Part shown: piece by piece, positions 24,415 through 33,051 of the stretch
How positions within the stretch are numbered: the first letter of the stretch is position 1
How the letters are laid out: each line of letters opens with the position of its first letter
Source of the DNA: Kribbella kalugense
GTDB taxonomy: Bacteria > Actinomycetota > Actinomycetes > Propionibacteriales > Kribbellaceae
Assembly (NCBI RefSeq): GCF_004365875.1
Contig: NZ_SODF01000004.1
Span: forward strand, 474,299-538,298
Length of the DNA: 64,000 nt
Direction: 5' to 3'
Program-made: the position numbers and the translations under genes
Notes under the pieces: model-generated
The model's input: the letters and a program-made list of their open reading frames with translations, nothing else
What the model was told of the DNA's origin: nothing
The model's database searches: none

Positions 24415-25625
24415 CCCCCAGCTACGCACCAACGACCGAAGGTTCTGGCTCCGGGCAAGGAACGGGTGGCGACGAGTCGGTTGCTGGTGGCAACGGAGAT
24501 GAAGAGCGCCTGGCCCGCGCAGGCCTGTCCCGGGTGGTCGAGCCGGGCGATCTCGCCGCACTGAAGGTCTTCGACGGTCTTTCCCCGCTGGAGATCTGGG
24601 ACCGCCTTCAGCACAACGCCCCCGGCCTGGAGCGCTGGTCCACGCGACTCGCCACTGCCGACCCACCTCGAGATCTCGAACGAGCCGCGGCCGCCGGCGC
24701 ACGGTTCGTGATCCCCGGCGACGACGAATGGCCGGTCGAGGTCGAAGTACTCGAAGAAGCCGGCCAGCTGACCCGCCGGGCCGGCGTACCGTTCGGCCTC
24801 TGGGTCCGCGGCCGCGCCAACCTCCGCCACGCCGTCACCCGATCCGTCGCAATCGTCGGCGCCCGCGCCAGCTCGTCCTACGGCGAACACGTGTCCGCCG
24901 AACTGTCCTCCGGCCTCGCCGACAACGGAATCACGATCGTCTCCGGCGGTGCCTTCGGCATCGACGCGGCAGCACACCGCGGAGCCCTCGCAGCCGCCGG
25001 CACGACGATCGCGGTCCTGGCCTGCGGCGTCGACGTCAGCTACCCGAAACGCAACTCCGCCCTCCTCAGCCGCATCGCCGAGGACGGCCTGGTCGTCGCC
25101 GAACTCGCGCCTGGCTGCGCCCCGACCAAGCTCCGCTTCCTCGCCCGCAACCGACTCATCGCCGCCGTCACCCAAGGCACCGTGGTCATCGAAGCCGCAG
25201 TACGCAGCGGCGCCCTCAACACCGCCGGCTGGGCCGAACAATGCGGCCGCCCCGTGCTGGCCGTCCCGGGCCCGATCACCTCGCGCATGTCCGCCGGCAG
25301 CCACCTACTGGTCCGCGAACGCAACGCCGTCCTGGCCACCAATGTCGCCGACATCGTCGAAGCAATCTCGCCCTTCGGCACCAACCTGACCCAACCCCCA
25401 AGAGCCGCCCAAACCCTCACCGACACCCTGGACCCCGACCTCCAAAGAACCCTGGACGCCGTCCCGGTCCACAACCCCGCCCCCACCGACAACATCGCCA
25501 CCACAGCAGGCCTGGACCTCCCCACCACCCAACAATGCCTACAAACGCTCACCGCCCTGACCCTCATAATCCGAACCCCCACCGGCTGGCGCCTACCACC
25601 CACCACGCCATCACCGCCGCGGTGA
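24411..25625 (+). CDS. dprA: DNA-processing protein DprA
   Basis: A 404-residue DprA/Smf protein that binds single-stranded DNA and loads RecA. The Rossmann core is clear: SVAIVGARASSSYGEHV, IVSGGAFGIDAAAHRGAL, VLACGVDVSYPKRN, FLARNRLIAAVTQGTVVIEA, PVLAVPGP. A winged-helix-like C-terminal region closes it. ATG 24411 overlaps the comM stop (ATGA); the 500-base open frame upstream is a shadow of comM. The last 200 bases are unusually C-rich with run-like codon use. Confidence 0.94.
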   Translation: MTPSYAPTTEGSGSGQGTGGDESVAGGNGDEERLARAGLSRVVEPGDLAALKVFDGLSPLEIWDRLQHNAPGLERWSTRLATADPPRDLERAAAAGARFVIPGDDEWPVEVEVLEEAGQLTRRAGVPFGLWVRGRANLRHAVTRSVAIVGARASSSYGEHVSAELSSGLADNGITIVSGGAFGIDAAAHRGALAAAGTTIAVLACGVDVSYPKRNSALLSRIAEDGLVVAELAPGCAPTKLRFLARNRLIAAVTQGTVVIEAAVRSGALNTAGWAEQCGRPVLAVPGPITSRMSAGSHLLVRERNAVLATNVADIVEAISPFGTNLTQPPRAAQTLTDTLDPDLQRTLDAVPVHNPAPTDNIATTAGLDLPTTQQCLQTLTALTLIIRTPTGWRLPPTTPSPPR

Positions 25626-25723
25626 CGGACAGAAGATCGAGGCACCGGTCCGGCGACCCGCGTGATCGACTCCGTCGTACTGCTGCTCGTTTGCTGCAGG
25701 TTGGGTAGCAAGGGGACCAAGCG

Positions 25724-27289
25724 ATGGTGCAGCGGCGGGCTGGGTGCCGGTGGGACTTGCTCTTGGCGGGCGGCCGGGCGACAGTCGGTTGCATGGTCAG
25801 GCTCGCGGCTGGAGTGGTCGCAACTGGTGGGCTGGTGATGCTGGCCGTGCGGGCAGACCTGGCGGCACAGGTCGACGGGTGGCGGATGGCGGTGGACGCC
25901 GCTGTCGGTGTCGTCTTCATCGTCGCCGGGGCCTTGCCCACCGGGCCGGCTCGTCAACGGGCGATGGTTGCCGCCGTGGGTGCTGCCTGGTTACTCGGAT
26001 CGGTGTTCGTGCAGGCCCTACCACTGCATCAGTCGGTGCTTGCGGTGGCGTTGGTGATGTTTCCGACTGGCCAGATCCGCGGCCGACTCGCCTGGCTCGC
26101 GGTCGCTCTCGCCGCAGTGGTAGCGGCTGGTTTCGTGCCACAACCTGGGGTGGCTCTGCTCTTCGCTCTGGCCGCCGTCTGCGCCGCGATGCGCCCACCA
26201 AGTGCTGGGTGGTATCCGGTGACGGCAGCCGTCGCAACGGCAGTGACTCTCGGCGTCAGCTGGTCGCTCGCTCGGACTCAGGAATCGTTCGATCCAGCGC
26301 TCGCTCTCCTTGACTACCAGGTCGTCCTCGGACTGGTCGCCGTGACCTTCCCGGTCGCGTACTGGTCGGCACTCCGAGTACGGCGACGGCTTGCCGACGC
26401 GGTTCTGGTCAGTCGACCGTTGACTGGACTTGACGGCTTCGCCTCGGTACTCGGACAGGCCCTCGGCGATCCAAGCCTTGAAGTTCGCCGCTGGCAGGAC
26501 TTCGCCGGCGGGCAGACAGACCGGAACCTCCTCACGGTGAGCGAGGCCGACGGACCGGTCGCTGTCGTCGCGCATCAGTCGGCGGCGCTGGAGGATCCGC
26601 TCACAGCCCGGGCAGTCGAGACAGCCGTGCGGCTGGCGGTGGCCAACATCCGGCTGCAGGACGAGCAGCTCTCCCGACTGCGCGAACTGGAGGCGGCGCG
26701 TGCGCGGGTTCTCGCAGCCGCGGACCGCCAGCGGGAGGAGGTGGCGGAAGAACTGGGGCACAACGTGGCAGCCCTCTTGAGGGACGCCCAGGCTGAACTC
26801 GCCGACGTAGGTGTCGGGACAGCGACCGCCTTGGACATTGTGCGATCAGAACTCGCAACTGCGATCGTGGAGATCGGAGACCTGGCGGCAGGCATTCCAC
26901 CGGCGACGCTGGGGGAGGGACGGCTGCGCGACGCGCTCGAGATCCTCGCGGCACGAGCTCCGGCCGACGTGGCGACCAGCTACAGCGACGAGGCCGCCGG
27001 CGACGCCGACGCCGAGACCGCGTTGTTCTATGTCTGTTCAGAGGCGTTGGCCAACGCGGCCAAGCACGCCGGCGCCGGCCGGATCACGATCGACGTACGC
27101 CGGTACGGCGATCTGCTGGAGGCAACCATCACCGACGACGGACGTGGTGGCGCAGACGCTTCCGGGTCCGGGCTGATCGGACTGTCCGACCGGTTGGCCG
27201 TCCTCGACGGCCGGCTCCGGGTGGAGAGTCCACCCGGAGCCGGTACGACCGTGACCGCCACCGTCCCGTGTCGGCGCCGGCTGTCCTAA
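25724..27289 (+). CDS. Histidine-kinase-like membrane protein, H box degenerate, ATPase intact
   Basis: A 521-residue membrane protein with about seven N-terminal helices (residues 25-225), a small linker domain, then a HisKA_3-like and HATPase region. Aligned without gaps to the intact kinase box at 2250 and 28930 (ERDLHDGAQ), it reads AEELGHNVA: the phosphoacceptor His is replaced by Gly345, with His346 one place later. In contrast the ATPase domain is complete: EALANAAKHA (N box), DDGRGG (G1) and GSGLIGL (G2). It should bind ATP but cannot be a normal cis/trans H-box acceptor. AAGGGG lies upstream of ATG 25724. It converges on a DctP-like gene with a 4-bp overlap; a partner role with the kinase at 28930 is discussed in the findings. 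Confidence 0.87.
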   Translation: MVQRRAGCRWDLLLAGGRATVGCMVRLAAGVVATGGLVMLAVRADLAAQVDGWRMAVDAAVGVVFIVAGALPTGPARQRAMVAAVGAAWLLGSVFVQALPLHQSVLAVALVMFPTGQIRGRLAWLAVALAAVVAAGFVPQPGVALLFALAAVCAAMRPPSAGWYPVTAAVATAVTLGVSWSLARTQESFDPALALLDYQVVLGLVAVTFPVAYWSALRVRRRLADAVLVSRPLTGLDGFASVLGQALGDPSLEVRRWQDFAGGQTDRNLLTVSEADGPVAVVAHQSAALEDPLTARAVETAVRLAVANIRLQDEQLSRLRELEAARARVLAAADRQREEVAEELGHNVAALLRDAQAELADVGVGTATALDIVRSELATAIVEIGDLAAGIPPATLGEGRLRDALEILAARAPADVATSYSDEAAGDADAETALFYVCSEALANAAKHAGAGRITIDVRRYGDLLEATITDDGRGGADASGSGLIGLSDRLAVLDGRLRVESPPGAGTTVTATVPCRRRLS

Positions 27290-28770
27290 CCGATCTTCTG
27301 GTACGGCTCGAGGATCATCTCGAACCCCAACGAGGCGGATGGCTCGCTGAAGACGAGAGTCTTGCCGTCAACCGCCCAGGTGAGGCGGAACGGCTGGTCC
27401 TTTCCCTTCGGCACGAGCCAGACCTGATGACCGGTGCCGCGCAGATCTCCGACGACGAGCGGGACATCGGTGATGGTGCCACCGCAGTCGTCGCTCGGGT
27501 CGCCGATGGGCCGGCAGCGGTTCTCGAACGTCCCGTTCCGCACCGTCAGAGTCCAGGTCCCCGAAGTTCCGTCCGTGTTGTCCAGACCTGCTGCGTGCAC
27601 GTCGTCGAGTGTGATTTCCACCCGGTAGACACCGTTCGGAAGGGCGGAGACCTCCTGAGGGATCTTGGGCGCGGGAGCTTCCTTACCCGTCTGCCGGCAG
27701 GCTGCCAGCACGTTCGGGACGTCAGCCAGGGGATTGGCCGTCGCGATGGCCTGGATCTCCTTCAGCATCGGCCCGCTCTTCGGGTCGGCTGCAAGCTGAT
27801 CCAGTACGGGCTGCAGTTTCCTGCGCAGGCCGGCGACCTCGCCTGGTGTGGCACCGATGAAACGGACACCGCTGCTACACATGTCGCCGGCGATGGTCGA
27901 CTCGTCGTAGCTGGCCTCGACGGAGGTCTTCGCCGCTCGCTCGGCCGCATCCCTGATCCAGCTCCGCTGCTGGTCGGTGAGCGCCTCGAACCGTTGTCGG
28001 CTGAAGCTCAGGACGAAGACCTTCGGCCAGAGCACGACATTGGCGGTGACCTGGGGCGCGACAGCGGTGTCGGTCTTGGCGTACTGCGGGACATCGAACT
28101 CGGCGCCGCGAAGACGACCGGCTTTGATCTCGCCGCCCCACTCGATCCCGAAGTTCACCGGTGTACCGCCCAGCGCCCGGATGGCCGCCTCCTGCACGGG
28201 CGAGTTGTAGGTCCGGAACCGGGTGCCCGTCCAGTCAGCCGGTCCGAGCAGCGGCTTCTTCGCGGCGAACGGCCGGCGGAGCGGTCCGACTGCCAGTCCG
28301 AGGCCGACCACTCCGGTGCTGTCCAGGCTGGCGAGCAGGGTCTTGGCGACCGGTGCGGTCACCAGTTGCTTCTCCGCGGCATAACTGGTGATCGTCATCG
28401 GCGCCTCGACGGCCTTGAGGCTGGTGATACCGGCTCCCGCGAAGGCCCGCGTCGATGGCCAGCCACCGTCGATCTCGCCGGCCGCGATCGCCTTCACGAT
28501 GGCGGATTCGGCCTTTGCGTCGCCGGCGCCGTAGTTCTTCTTGATCTCGACCTTCAGCTTGCCGCCGGACACCGTCCGCAGGTTGTCGACGAAGGCCTGC
28601 GGCCCGAACGACTGACCGTTGTTGTTCACGTCGTCGATGGTGGCCAGCGTCAGTACGGCGCTGTCCCCGCCGGCCTTGTCGACTGCCTTCGCGCCACTAC
28701 AGCCGAGCGGTGCCATCAGCATGATGGCGACGAGGCTGGAGCTGAGGCCGCGTTTGCGCAGTACGTTCAT
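27286..28770 (-). CDS. DctP-like (TRAP-type) substrate-binding lipoprotein with C-terminal beta domain
   Basis: A 494-residue lipoprotein. The signal ends in APLGC (Cys about 24). Residues about 38-350 match TRAP transporter receptors of the DctP family (LTLATIDDVNNN, AFVDNLRTVSGGKLKVEI, ESAIVKAIAAGEIDGGW, GTRFRTYNSPVQEAAIRALGGTPV, LSFSRQRFEALTDQQRSWI). Residues about 365-494 form an extra all-beta segment (GVYRVEITLDDV, GTWTLTVRNGTF, KTLVFSEP) of lipocalin-like appearance. No DctQ or DctM permease is nearby, and the gene sits between two kinase-like genes, so a sensory rather than a transport role is likely. Its promoter region carries a pair of inverted repeats. Confidence 0.88.
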   Translation of the reverse strand: MNVLRKRGLSSSLVAIMLMAPLGCSGAKAVDKAGGDSAVLTLATIDDVNNNGQSFGPQAFVDNLRTVSGGKLKVEIKKNYGAGDAKAESAIVKAIAAGEIDGGWPSTRAFAGAGITSLKAVEAPMTITSYAAEKQLVTAPVAKTLLASLDSTGVVGLGLAVGPLRRPFAAKKPLLGPADWTGTRFRTYNSPVQEAAIRALGGTPVNFGIEWGGEIKAGRLRGAEFDVPQYAKTDTAVAPQVTANVVLWPKVFVLSFSRQRFEALTDQQRSWIRDAAERAAKTSVEASYDESTIAGDMCSSGVRFIGATPGEVAGLRRKLQPVLDQLAADPKSGPMLKEIQAIATANPLADVPNVLAACRQTGKEAPAPKIPQEVSALPNGVYRVEITLDDVHAAGLDNTDGTSGTWTLTVRNGTFENRCRPIGDPSDDCGGTITDVPLVVGDLRGTGHQVWLVPKGKDQPFRLTWAVDGKTLVFSEPSASLGFEMILEPYQKIG

Positions 28771-28782
28771 GGTTCCCCCTGA

Positions 28783-28828
28783 CGTCCAGAGAATCGGACG
28801 CTGAGTAACGTCCAGTACTCCGGACGCT
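28783..28828. promoter_or_regulatory. Tandem inverted repeats between DctP-like and kinase genes
   Basis: Two copies of the same arrangement: CGTCCAG, five bases, CGGACGCT at 28783-28802, and again at 28809-28828. Each has the symmetric core CGTCC-N8-GGACG, and the copies start 26 bp apart. They begin 12 bases upstream of the lipoprotein start codon and about 100 bases from the kinase start, a good candidate for the binding site of the response regulator at 30630. Confidence 0.6.
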
Positions 28829-28929
28829 ACGGGCGGCGCACTCTTCTGCCGACCGTGCTGGCACGGGGGCGAATGTGGCTACCACTGCACCAACTGTGAC
28901 TTCACAAGCGCACAATGGGAAGCGTGACC

Positions 28930-30642
28930 ATGGTGGCGGGGGCAGGTCCGGTGGTGGCGGCGCGTAGCGCAGCCATGGCTGTGTCTGCGACAGTGCTGGC
29001 GGCCGCAGTCGTGGTGGTATGCGTCCTGCCGTTCGCGCTCGGCGACCCGAATGCACCTCAGGTCCAGCGGCTACCGGCCTGGTACATCGTGGTCGTCGCC
29101 GTGGCCGCGACGATCTCCGTCGCCGCGGCCTGGGCCGCACGGTCACACGACGGCCACGCCTCGGCAGCGCTCGCGCTGGCCGGCGTAGCGGCCGTCCTGC
29201 CGCTGTGGGCTTCGCAAGAGTGGCTGCCCGGCTCGTTGCGCGCCGCTACTCTCGCGACGACTCCGCTGGCCGTGGCAGCGATCGCCGCCACGGCGCTGCT
29301 GTGGCCGGCCGGAGCAGAGCCACGAGCGGATCGGCTCGTGATGGTCATCGCTGGGATCGCGGTCGTTGCCGCCGGCGTTCATGTGCTGGCGTACAACCCC
29401 TTCGCCGATCCGGGCTGCGCCCAGACCTGTGCCAACCTGTCGCCACCCCTCGGCGAGCTGGTCGGGACTCGCGCCACGGTGGCGATCACCACGGTGGCGA
29501 TCGTCAGCATCGCTCTGATCGGTGGGGTCGCGGTCGCTGCGACTCTCAGAACCCGTTCGTCTCGGCTGGTGAGCGGCGCGGCGCTGGCTGCTCTGACGGC
29601 GCTGGGAGGGCTGGCAGTTCTACGGTGGCTGACCTTCGAGAACCTCACGCCGTCAGCCGTCAGACTCCCACTGGAACCGTTGGGCGTCGCCGCTGTCGGA
29701 GCGGCGGTGTGCTTGCTTCACCTTCGTGTTCTGCGGACCCGATCAGCCGTCGACAGGGTGGTGGCCGGTCTGTCGGCAGAGTCCGTACGGCGCGGAGCCG
29801 TCGTCGATGTCCAGTTCGCTGTCCCAGGTGAGGACCGCTGGCTCGACCCGGCGGGCGTGGCCGTCTTGAACTCACCCGAGCCGGCCCGAACCGTGGTCCT
29901 GACCGACGGCTCGGCGCCGACCGTTCGGCTTGTCGCCGCTCGCGCCGTGGACCCGGCGGAGATACTCGCTGGCCTGTCCCCAGTCACCCGGTTGGCGCTT
30001 CACAATGCACAGTTGTCGACGGTCGCTCGAGCGCGGCTGGCAGAGGTACGGGCGTCACAGCGCCGGGTAGTCGCCGCGTCGGACAGCGAACGCCGCCGGA
30101 TCGAGCGCGACCTGCACGATGGTGCGCAGCAGCGGCTGGTCGGTGTAGGTCTGCAGTTGCGCATTGCCCGCGCCGACGCCGACCAGGAAACGCGCCTCAC
30201 GATCGCGCGGCTGGAGAGCAAGGTCGGCGACGCTCTGAGCCAGCTGCGTCGGCTGGCGCACGGGGTCTTTCCGAGTGTGCTCGCCGACGAGGGCCTGGAG
30301 CAGGCGTTGGTCGAGCTCGTCGCGGCATCCGACGTACCGGCGGCGCTCACGGTGCAAGTCAGTGATGCTTTGACCACGGAGGTGGCGATGGCTGCTTATG
30401 CGACCGTCGCTGCCGCAGTCGGTGGCGTCGTACAGCCCTCCACCGCCACGTGTTGCCGGATCGAGGTCGGCCAACTTACGGAGTCGCTGATCGTCAGGGT
30501 GGAGACGGAGTCGGCGACCTTCCTGGCCACGGATCTCACGGCGATCGGCGATCGGGTCGGCGCGGTCGGAGGACAGCTCACATGGTCGGGCCCTGAGGCC
30601 GGCCGGTACGACGTGACGGCGGTGATCCCGTGCGTGTCGTGA
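28930..30642 (+). CDS. Histidine-kinase-like membrane protein, H box intact, ATP-binding domain degenerate
   Basis: A 570-residue protein with about eight N-terminal helices, a middle cytoplasmic domain and a perfect HisKA_3 box (ERRRIERDLHDGAQQRL, His396). The region where the ATPase should be (from about residue 470) keeps the length and end (YDVTAVIPC) but has lost the N box (VAAAVGGVVQPSTA in place of EALTNVAKH), the G1 motif (no DDGxGG) and the G2 glycines. It therefore should accept phosphate but not bind ATP. ATG 28930 has GGGAAG 7 bases upstream; ATG 28915 is possible. It is coupled to the response regulator by a 13-bp overlap and divergent from the DctP-like gene. Confidence 0.87.
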   Translation: MVAGAGPVVAARSAAMAVSATVLAAAVVVVCVLPFALGDPNAPQVQRLPAWYIVVVAVAATISVAAAWAARSHDGHASAALALAGVAAVLPLWASQEWLPGSLRAATLATTPLAVAAIAATALLWPAGAEPRADRLVMVIAGIAVVAAGVHVLAYNPFADPGCAQTCANLSPPLGELVGTRATVAITTVAIVSIALIGGVAVAATLRTRSSRLVSGAALAALTALGGLAVLRWLTFENLTPSAVRLPLEPLGVAAVGAAVCLLHLRVLRTRSAVDRVVAGLSAESVRRGAVVDVQFAVPGEDRWLDPAGVAVLNSPEPARTVVLTDGSAPTVRLVAARAVDPAEILAGLSPVTRLALHNAQLSTVARARLAEVRASQRRVVAASDSERRRIERDLHDGAQQRLVGVGLQLRIARADADQETRLTIARLESKVGDALSQLRRLAHGVFPSVLADEGLEQALVELVAASDVPAALTVQVSDALTTEVAMAAYATVAAAVGGVVQPSTATCCRIEVGQLTESLIVRVETESATFLATDLTAIGDRVGAVGGQLTWSGPEAGRYDVTAVIPCVS

Positions 30643-31274
30643 TCGCGGACGACGTCATGCTGATCCGTTCAGGCCTAGCGCGGCTGCTCGGTGACACGGG
30701 CATCGAGGTCATCGGTGAGGCCGCTGATGCCGACGAACTGCTGCGCCTGGTCGCGCTCGGCGAGCCGGACGCTGCGATCGTGGACATCCGGATGCCGCCG
30801 ACCCACACCGACGAAGGGCTGGTCGCGGCCCGTCAGATCCGCGAGCGCTACCCGGACACGGCCGTGGTCCTGCTGAGCCAGTACGTCGAGAGCCGGTACG
30901 CATCCCGGCTCCTCGCGGATCAACCCGGCGGTGTCGGCTACCTGCTCAAGGAGCGCGTGTCCGACATCGCCGTACTCGTGGATGCACTGCGACGGGTCGC
31001 AGATGGCGAATGCGTCCTCGACCCGACCATCGTGTCGCGGCTGATGCGGCGACGGCGTCCGGACTCACCTCTGACTCAGCTCACCAGCCGAGAGCGAGAA
31101 ATCCTGGCGCTGATGGCGGAGGGGCGGTCCAACTCGGCCATCGCCGGACAGCTCCACATCAGCGAGCGCACGGTCGAGACAACCTGTGCGCACCTCTTCC
31201 GCAAGCTCCAACTGGAGCCCTCGGCCGACGTGAACCGCCGCGTCCTCGCCGTACTGACCGCCCTCCGCGGCTGA
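30630..31274 (+). CDS. NarL/LuxR-family response regulator
   Basis: A 214-residue regulator from GTG 30630, inside the end of the kinase-like gene. The receiver is intact: IADD, Asp in IVDIRMPP, Lys in YLLKER. The LuxR helix-turn-helix is LTSREREILALMAEGRSNSAIAGQLHISERTVETTCAHLFRKLQL. It resembles the regulator at 3473 closely, so the two systems may share origin. Its phosphate would come from the H box at residue 396 of the upstream protein, and its likely target is the repeat pair at 28783-28828. Confidence 0.93.
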   Translation: MRVVIADDVMLIRSGLARLLGDTGIEVIGEAADADELLRLVALGEPDAAIVDIRMPPTHTDEGLVAARQIRERYPDTAVVLLSQYVESRYASRLLADQPGGVGYLLKERVSDIAVLVDALRRVADGECVLDPTIVSRLMRRRRPDSPLTQLTSREREILALMAEGRSNSAIAGQLHISERTVETTCAHLFRKLQLEPSADVNRRVLAVLTALRG

Positions 31275-31280
31275 CCTGAG

Positions 31281-32915
31281 CTAGTTGCGCATGTGCTTGC
31301 CGCGGGTGGGTTTTTGGGGCTGCTGTTCGGGGGGAGTGCGGATGGCGCGGAGCTCGGGCCCGCGGTCCTGGTCCTGGCGGATGACTTGGAGGCCGCCGGT
31401 GCCAGGGTCGGTGTCGCCCAGGTCGAAGTCCCAGCTGTCCTCGTTGGCGAGGCGGCTGTGCCAGCGGCCGTACAGGCCGTAGATCGCGATGCCGATGACC
31501 ATCCAGACGCCGAACTTGGTCCAGGTGCTCGTCTTCAGGTTGAGCATCAGCCAGACGGTGGCCGCGAGCGAAAGCAGCGGGATCAACGGGACCATCGGTA
31601 CGCGGAAGCCGCGCTCGAGGTTCGGCTCGGTGCGGCGCAGGGTAAGTACGCCGACGGCGCAGAACGCGAAGCAGAACAGGGCTCCGATAACCAGCAGTTC
31701 CTCGAGTTCCAGGACCTTCGGGTAGAGCGTCAGTGCCAGCGCGGCGAGACCGGCGAAGGCGGCGGCGCGGGCGGGGGAGGAGTACACCCGGCTGACTCGG
31801 CCGAGGCTCTTCGGCAGCAGACCGTCGCGGCCCATGTTGAACAGGACGCGGCTCTGCGCGATGAGGACGACCATGATCACCGTCATCAACGCCAGTAGCG
31901 CACCTACATTGACCACTTTCGCGGCCCACCCGACGCCGACCGCGGCCAGCGCCTCGGAGACCGGTGCGGCTCCGCCGAGCTTGCCGTACGGGCGCATGCC
32001 GACCAGCACGACTGCCATTGCGATGTAGAGGATCGTCACCGCTCCGACGCCGAGCAGCATCCCCTGCGGGACCGTCTTCCGCGGGCTGCGCGCGTCTTCC
32101 GACGCGGTCGCGATCAGGTCGAAGCCGATGTACGCGAACACGATCGTGCTCGCGGCCGTGAAGATTCCCATCGTCCCGAACGAACCGAACGACGAGTCGA
32201 GAATCCAGCCCAGCAACGTCGGACTCGCAGCTGCGGGCGCGGCCCGGGCCGGCGGTACGAACGGGTGGTAGTTCGACATGTTGATGTGCGCGGCGCCGAC
32301 GATGACCACCAGGAGGATCACCGCGACCTTCGCGATCACGACGACCGTCAGCACCCGGGCCGACAGTTTGGTGCCGGTCACGATCAGCGCGGTCAGGACC
32401 AGCAGGAGCAACGGGGCAACGAGGTTCAGCTTGGCCTCGGGCCCGAAGAACTGGGCCACTCCGCTCGGCAGCGTGACTCCGAATCCGTCCAGCGTGGCCA
32501 GGAAGTACGCCGACCAGACGCGGGCGACGATCGCCGCCGCGGTGACGAGTTCGAGTACGAGCGCCCAGCCGACCAGCCACGCCCACATCTCTCCGAAAGT
32601 CACGTAACTGAAGGTGTACGCGCTACCGGAGACCGGGATCGTGGAGGACAGCTCGGCGTAACAGGCCGCGGCCAGCACACAGACGATCGCGGCGATGACG
32701 AACGACAGGATCACTGCCGGTCCGGCGACATTGGCCGCCTGTACGCCGCTGATGCTGAAGATGCCAGAGCCGATCATCACGCCGAGGCCGAGTACGACCA
32801 GATCGCGACGACCGAACAAACGCGGCAGACGGTGCCGCGCGTCCTCGACTCGAGTGAACGCCGACTCGACCGGCAGGCGCCGGCCTACGGTCTGTCCGTT
32901 CGCTGAGGGGGCCAT
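31281..32915 (-). CDS. APC-superfamily amino-acid transporter
   Basis: A 544-residue membrane transporter with about 12 helices, of the cationic amino-acid transporter type. The N-terminal signature GLGVMIGSGIFSISGVQAANVAGPAVILSF carries the substrate-binding GSGIF, and FAYIGFDLIATASEDARSPRKTVPQGML is the second consensus. A hydrophilic C-terminal tail of about 60 residues ends GKHMRN. It imports amino acids, probably with protons. It is convergent with the response-regulator gene, six bases apart, and may or may not be functionally tied to the sensing block. Confidence 0.9.
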   Translation of the reverse strand: MAPSANGQTVGRRLPVESAFTRVEDARHRLPRLFGRRDLVVLGLGVMIGSGIFSISGVQAANVAGPAVILSFVIAAIVCVLAAACYAELSSTIPVSGSAYTFSYVTFGEMWAWLVGWALVLELVTAAAIVARVWSAYFLATLDGFGVTLPSGVAQFFGPEAKLNLVAPLLLLVLTALIVTGTKLSARVLTVVVIAKVAVILLVVIVGAAHINMSNYHPFVPPARAAPAAASPTLLGWILDSSFGSFGTMGIFTAASTIVFAYIGFDLIATASEDARSPRKTVPQGMLLGVGAVTILYIAMAVVLVGMRPYGKLGGAAPVSEALAAVGVGWAAKVVNVGALLALMTVIMVVLIAQSRVLFNMGRDGLLPKSLGRVSRVYSSPARAAAFAGLAALALTLYPKVLELEELLVIGALFCFAFCAVGVLTLRRTEPNLERGFRVPMVPLIPLLSLAATVWLMLNLKTSTWTKFGVWMVIGIAIYGLYGRWHSRLANEDSWDFDLGDTDPGTGGLQVIRQDQDRGPELRAIRTPPEQQPQKPTRGKHMRN

Positions 32916-33051
32916 GGTCAGGGGTGCCTCCGTTGCTACTAGGGCAATCGGGCCGAACAGTAGTCGACCGTGGGGCTATCGACCAGCCCTCCTCTCGTCG
33001 GTCTCCGCGCGGTGGCTTGCGATGCCGGGCCGCCTCACGCATCGTCAAGAC

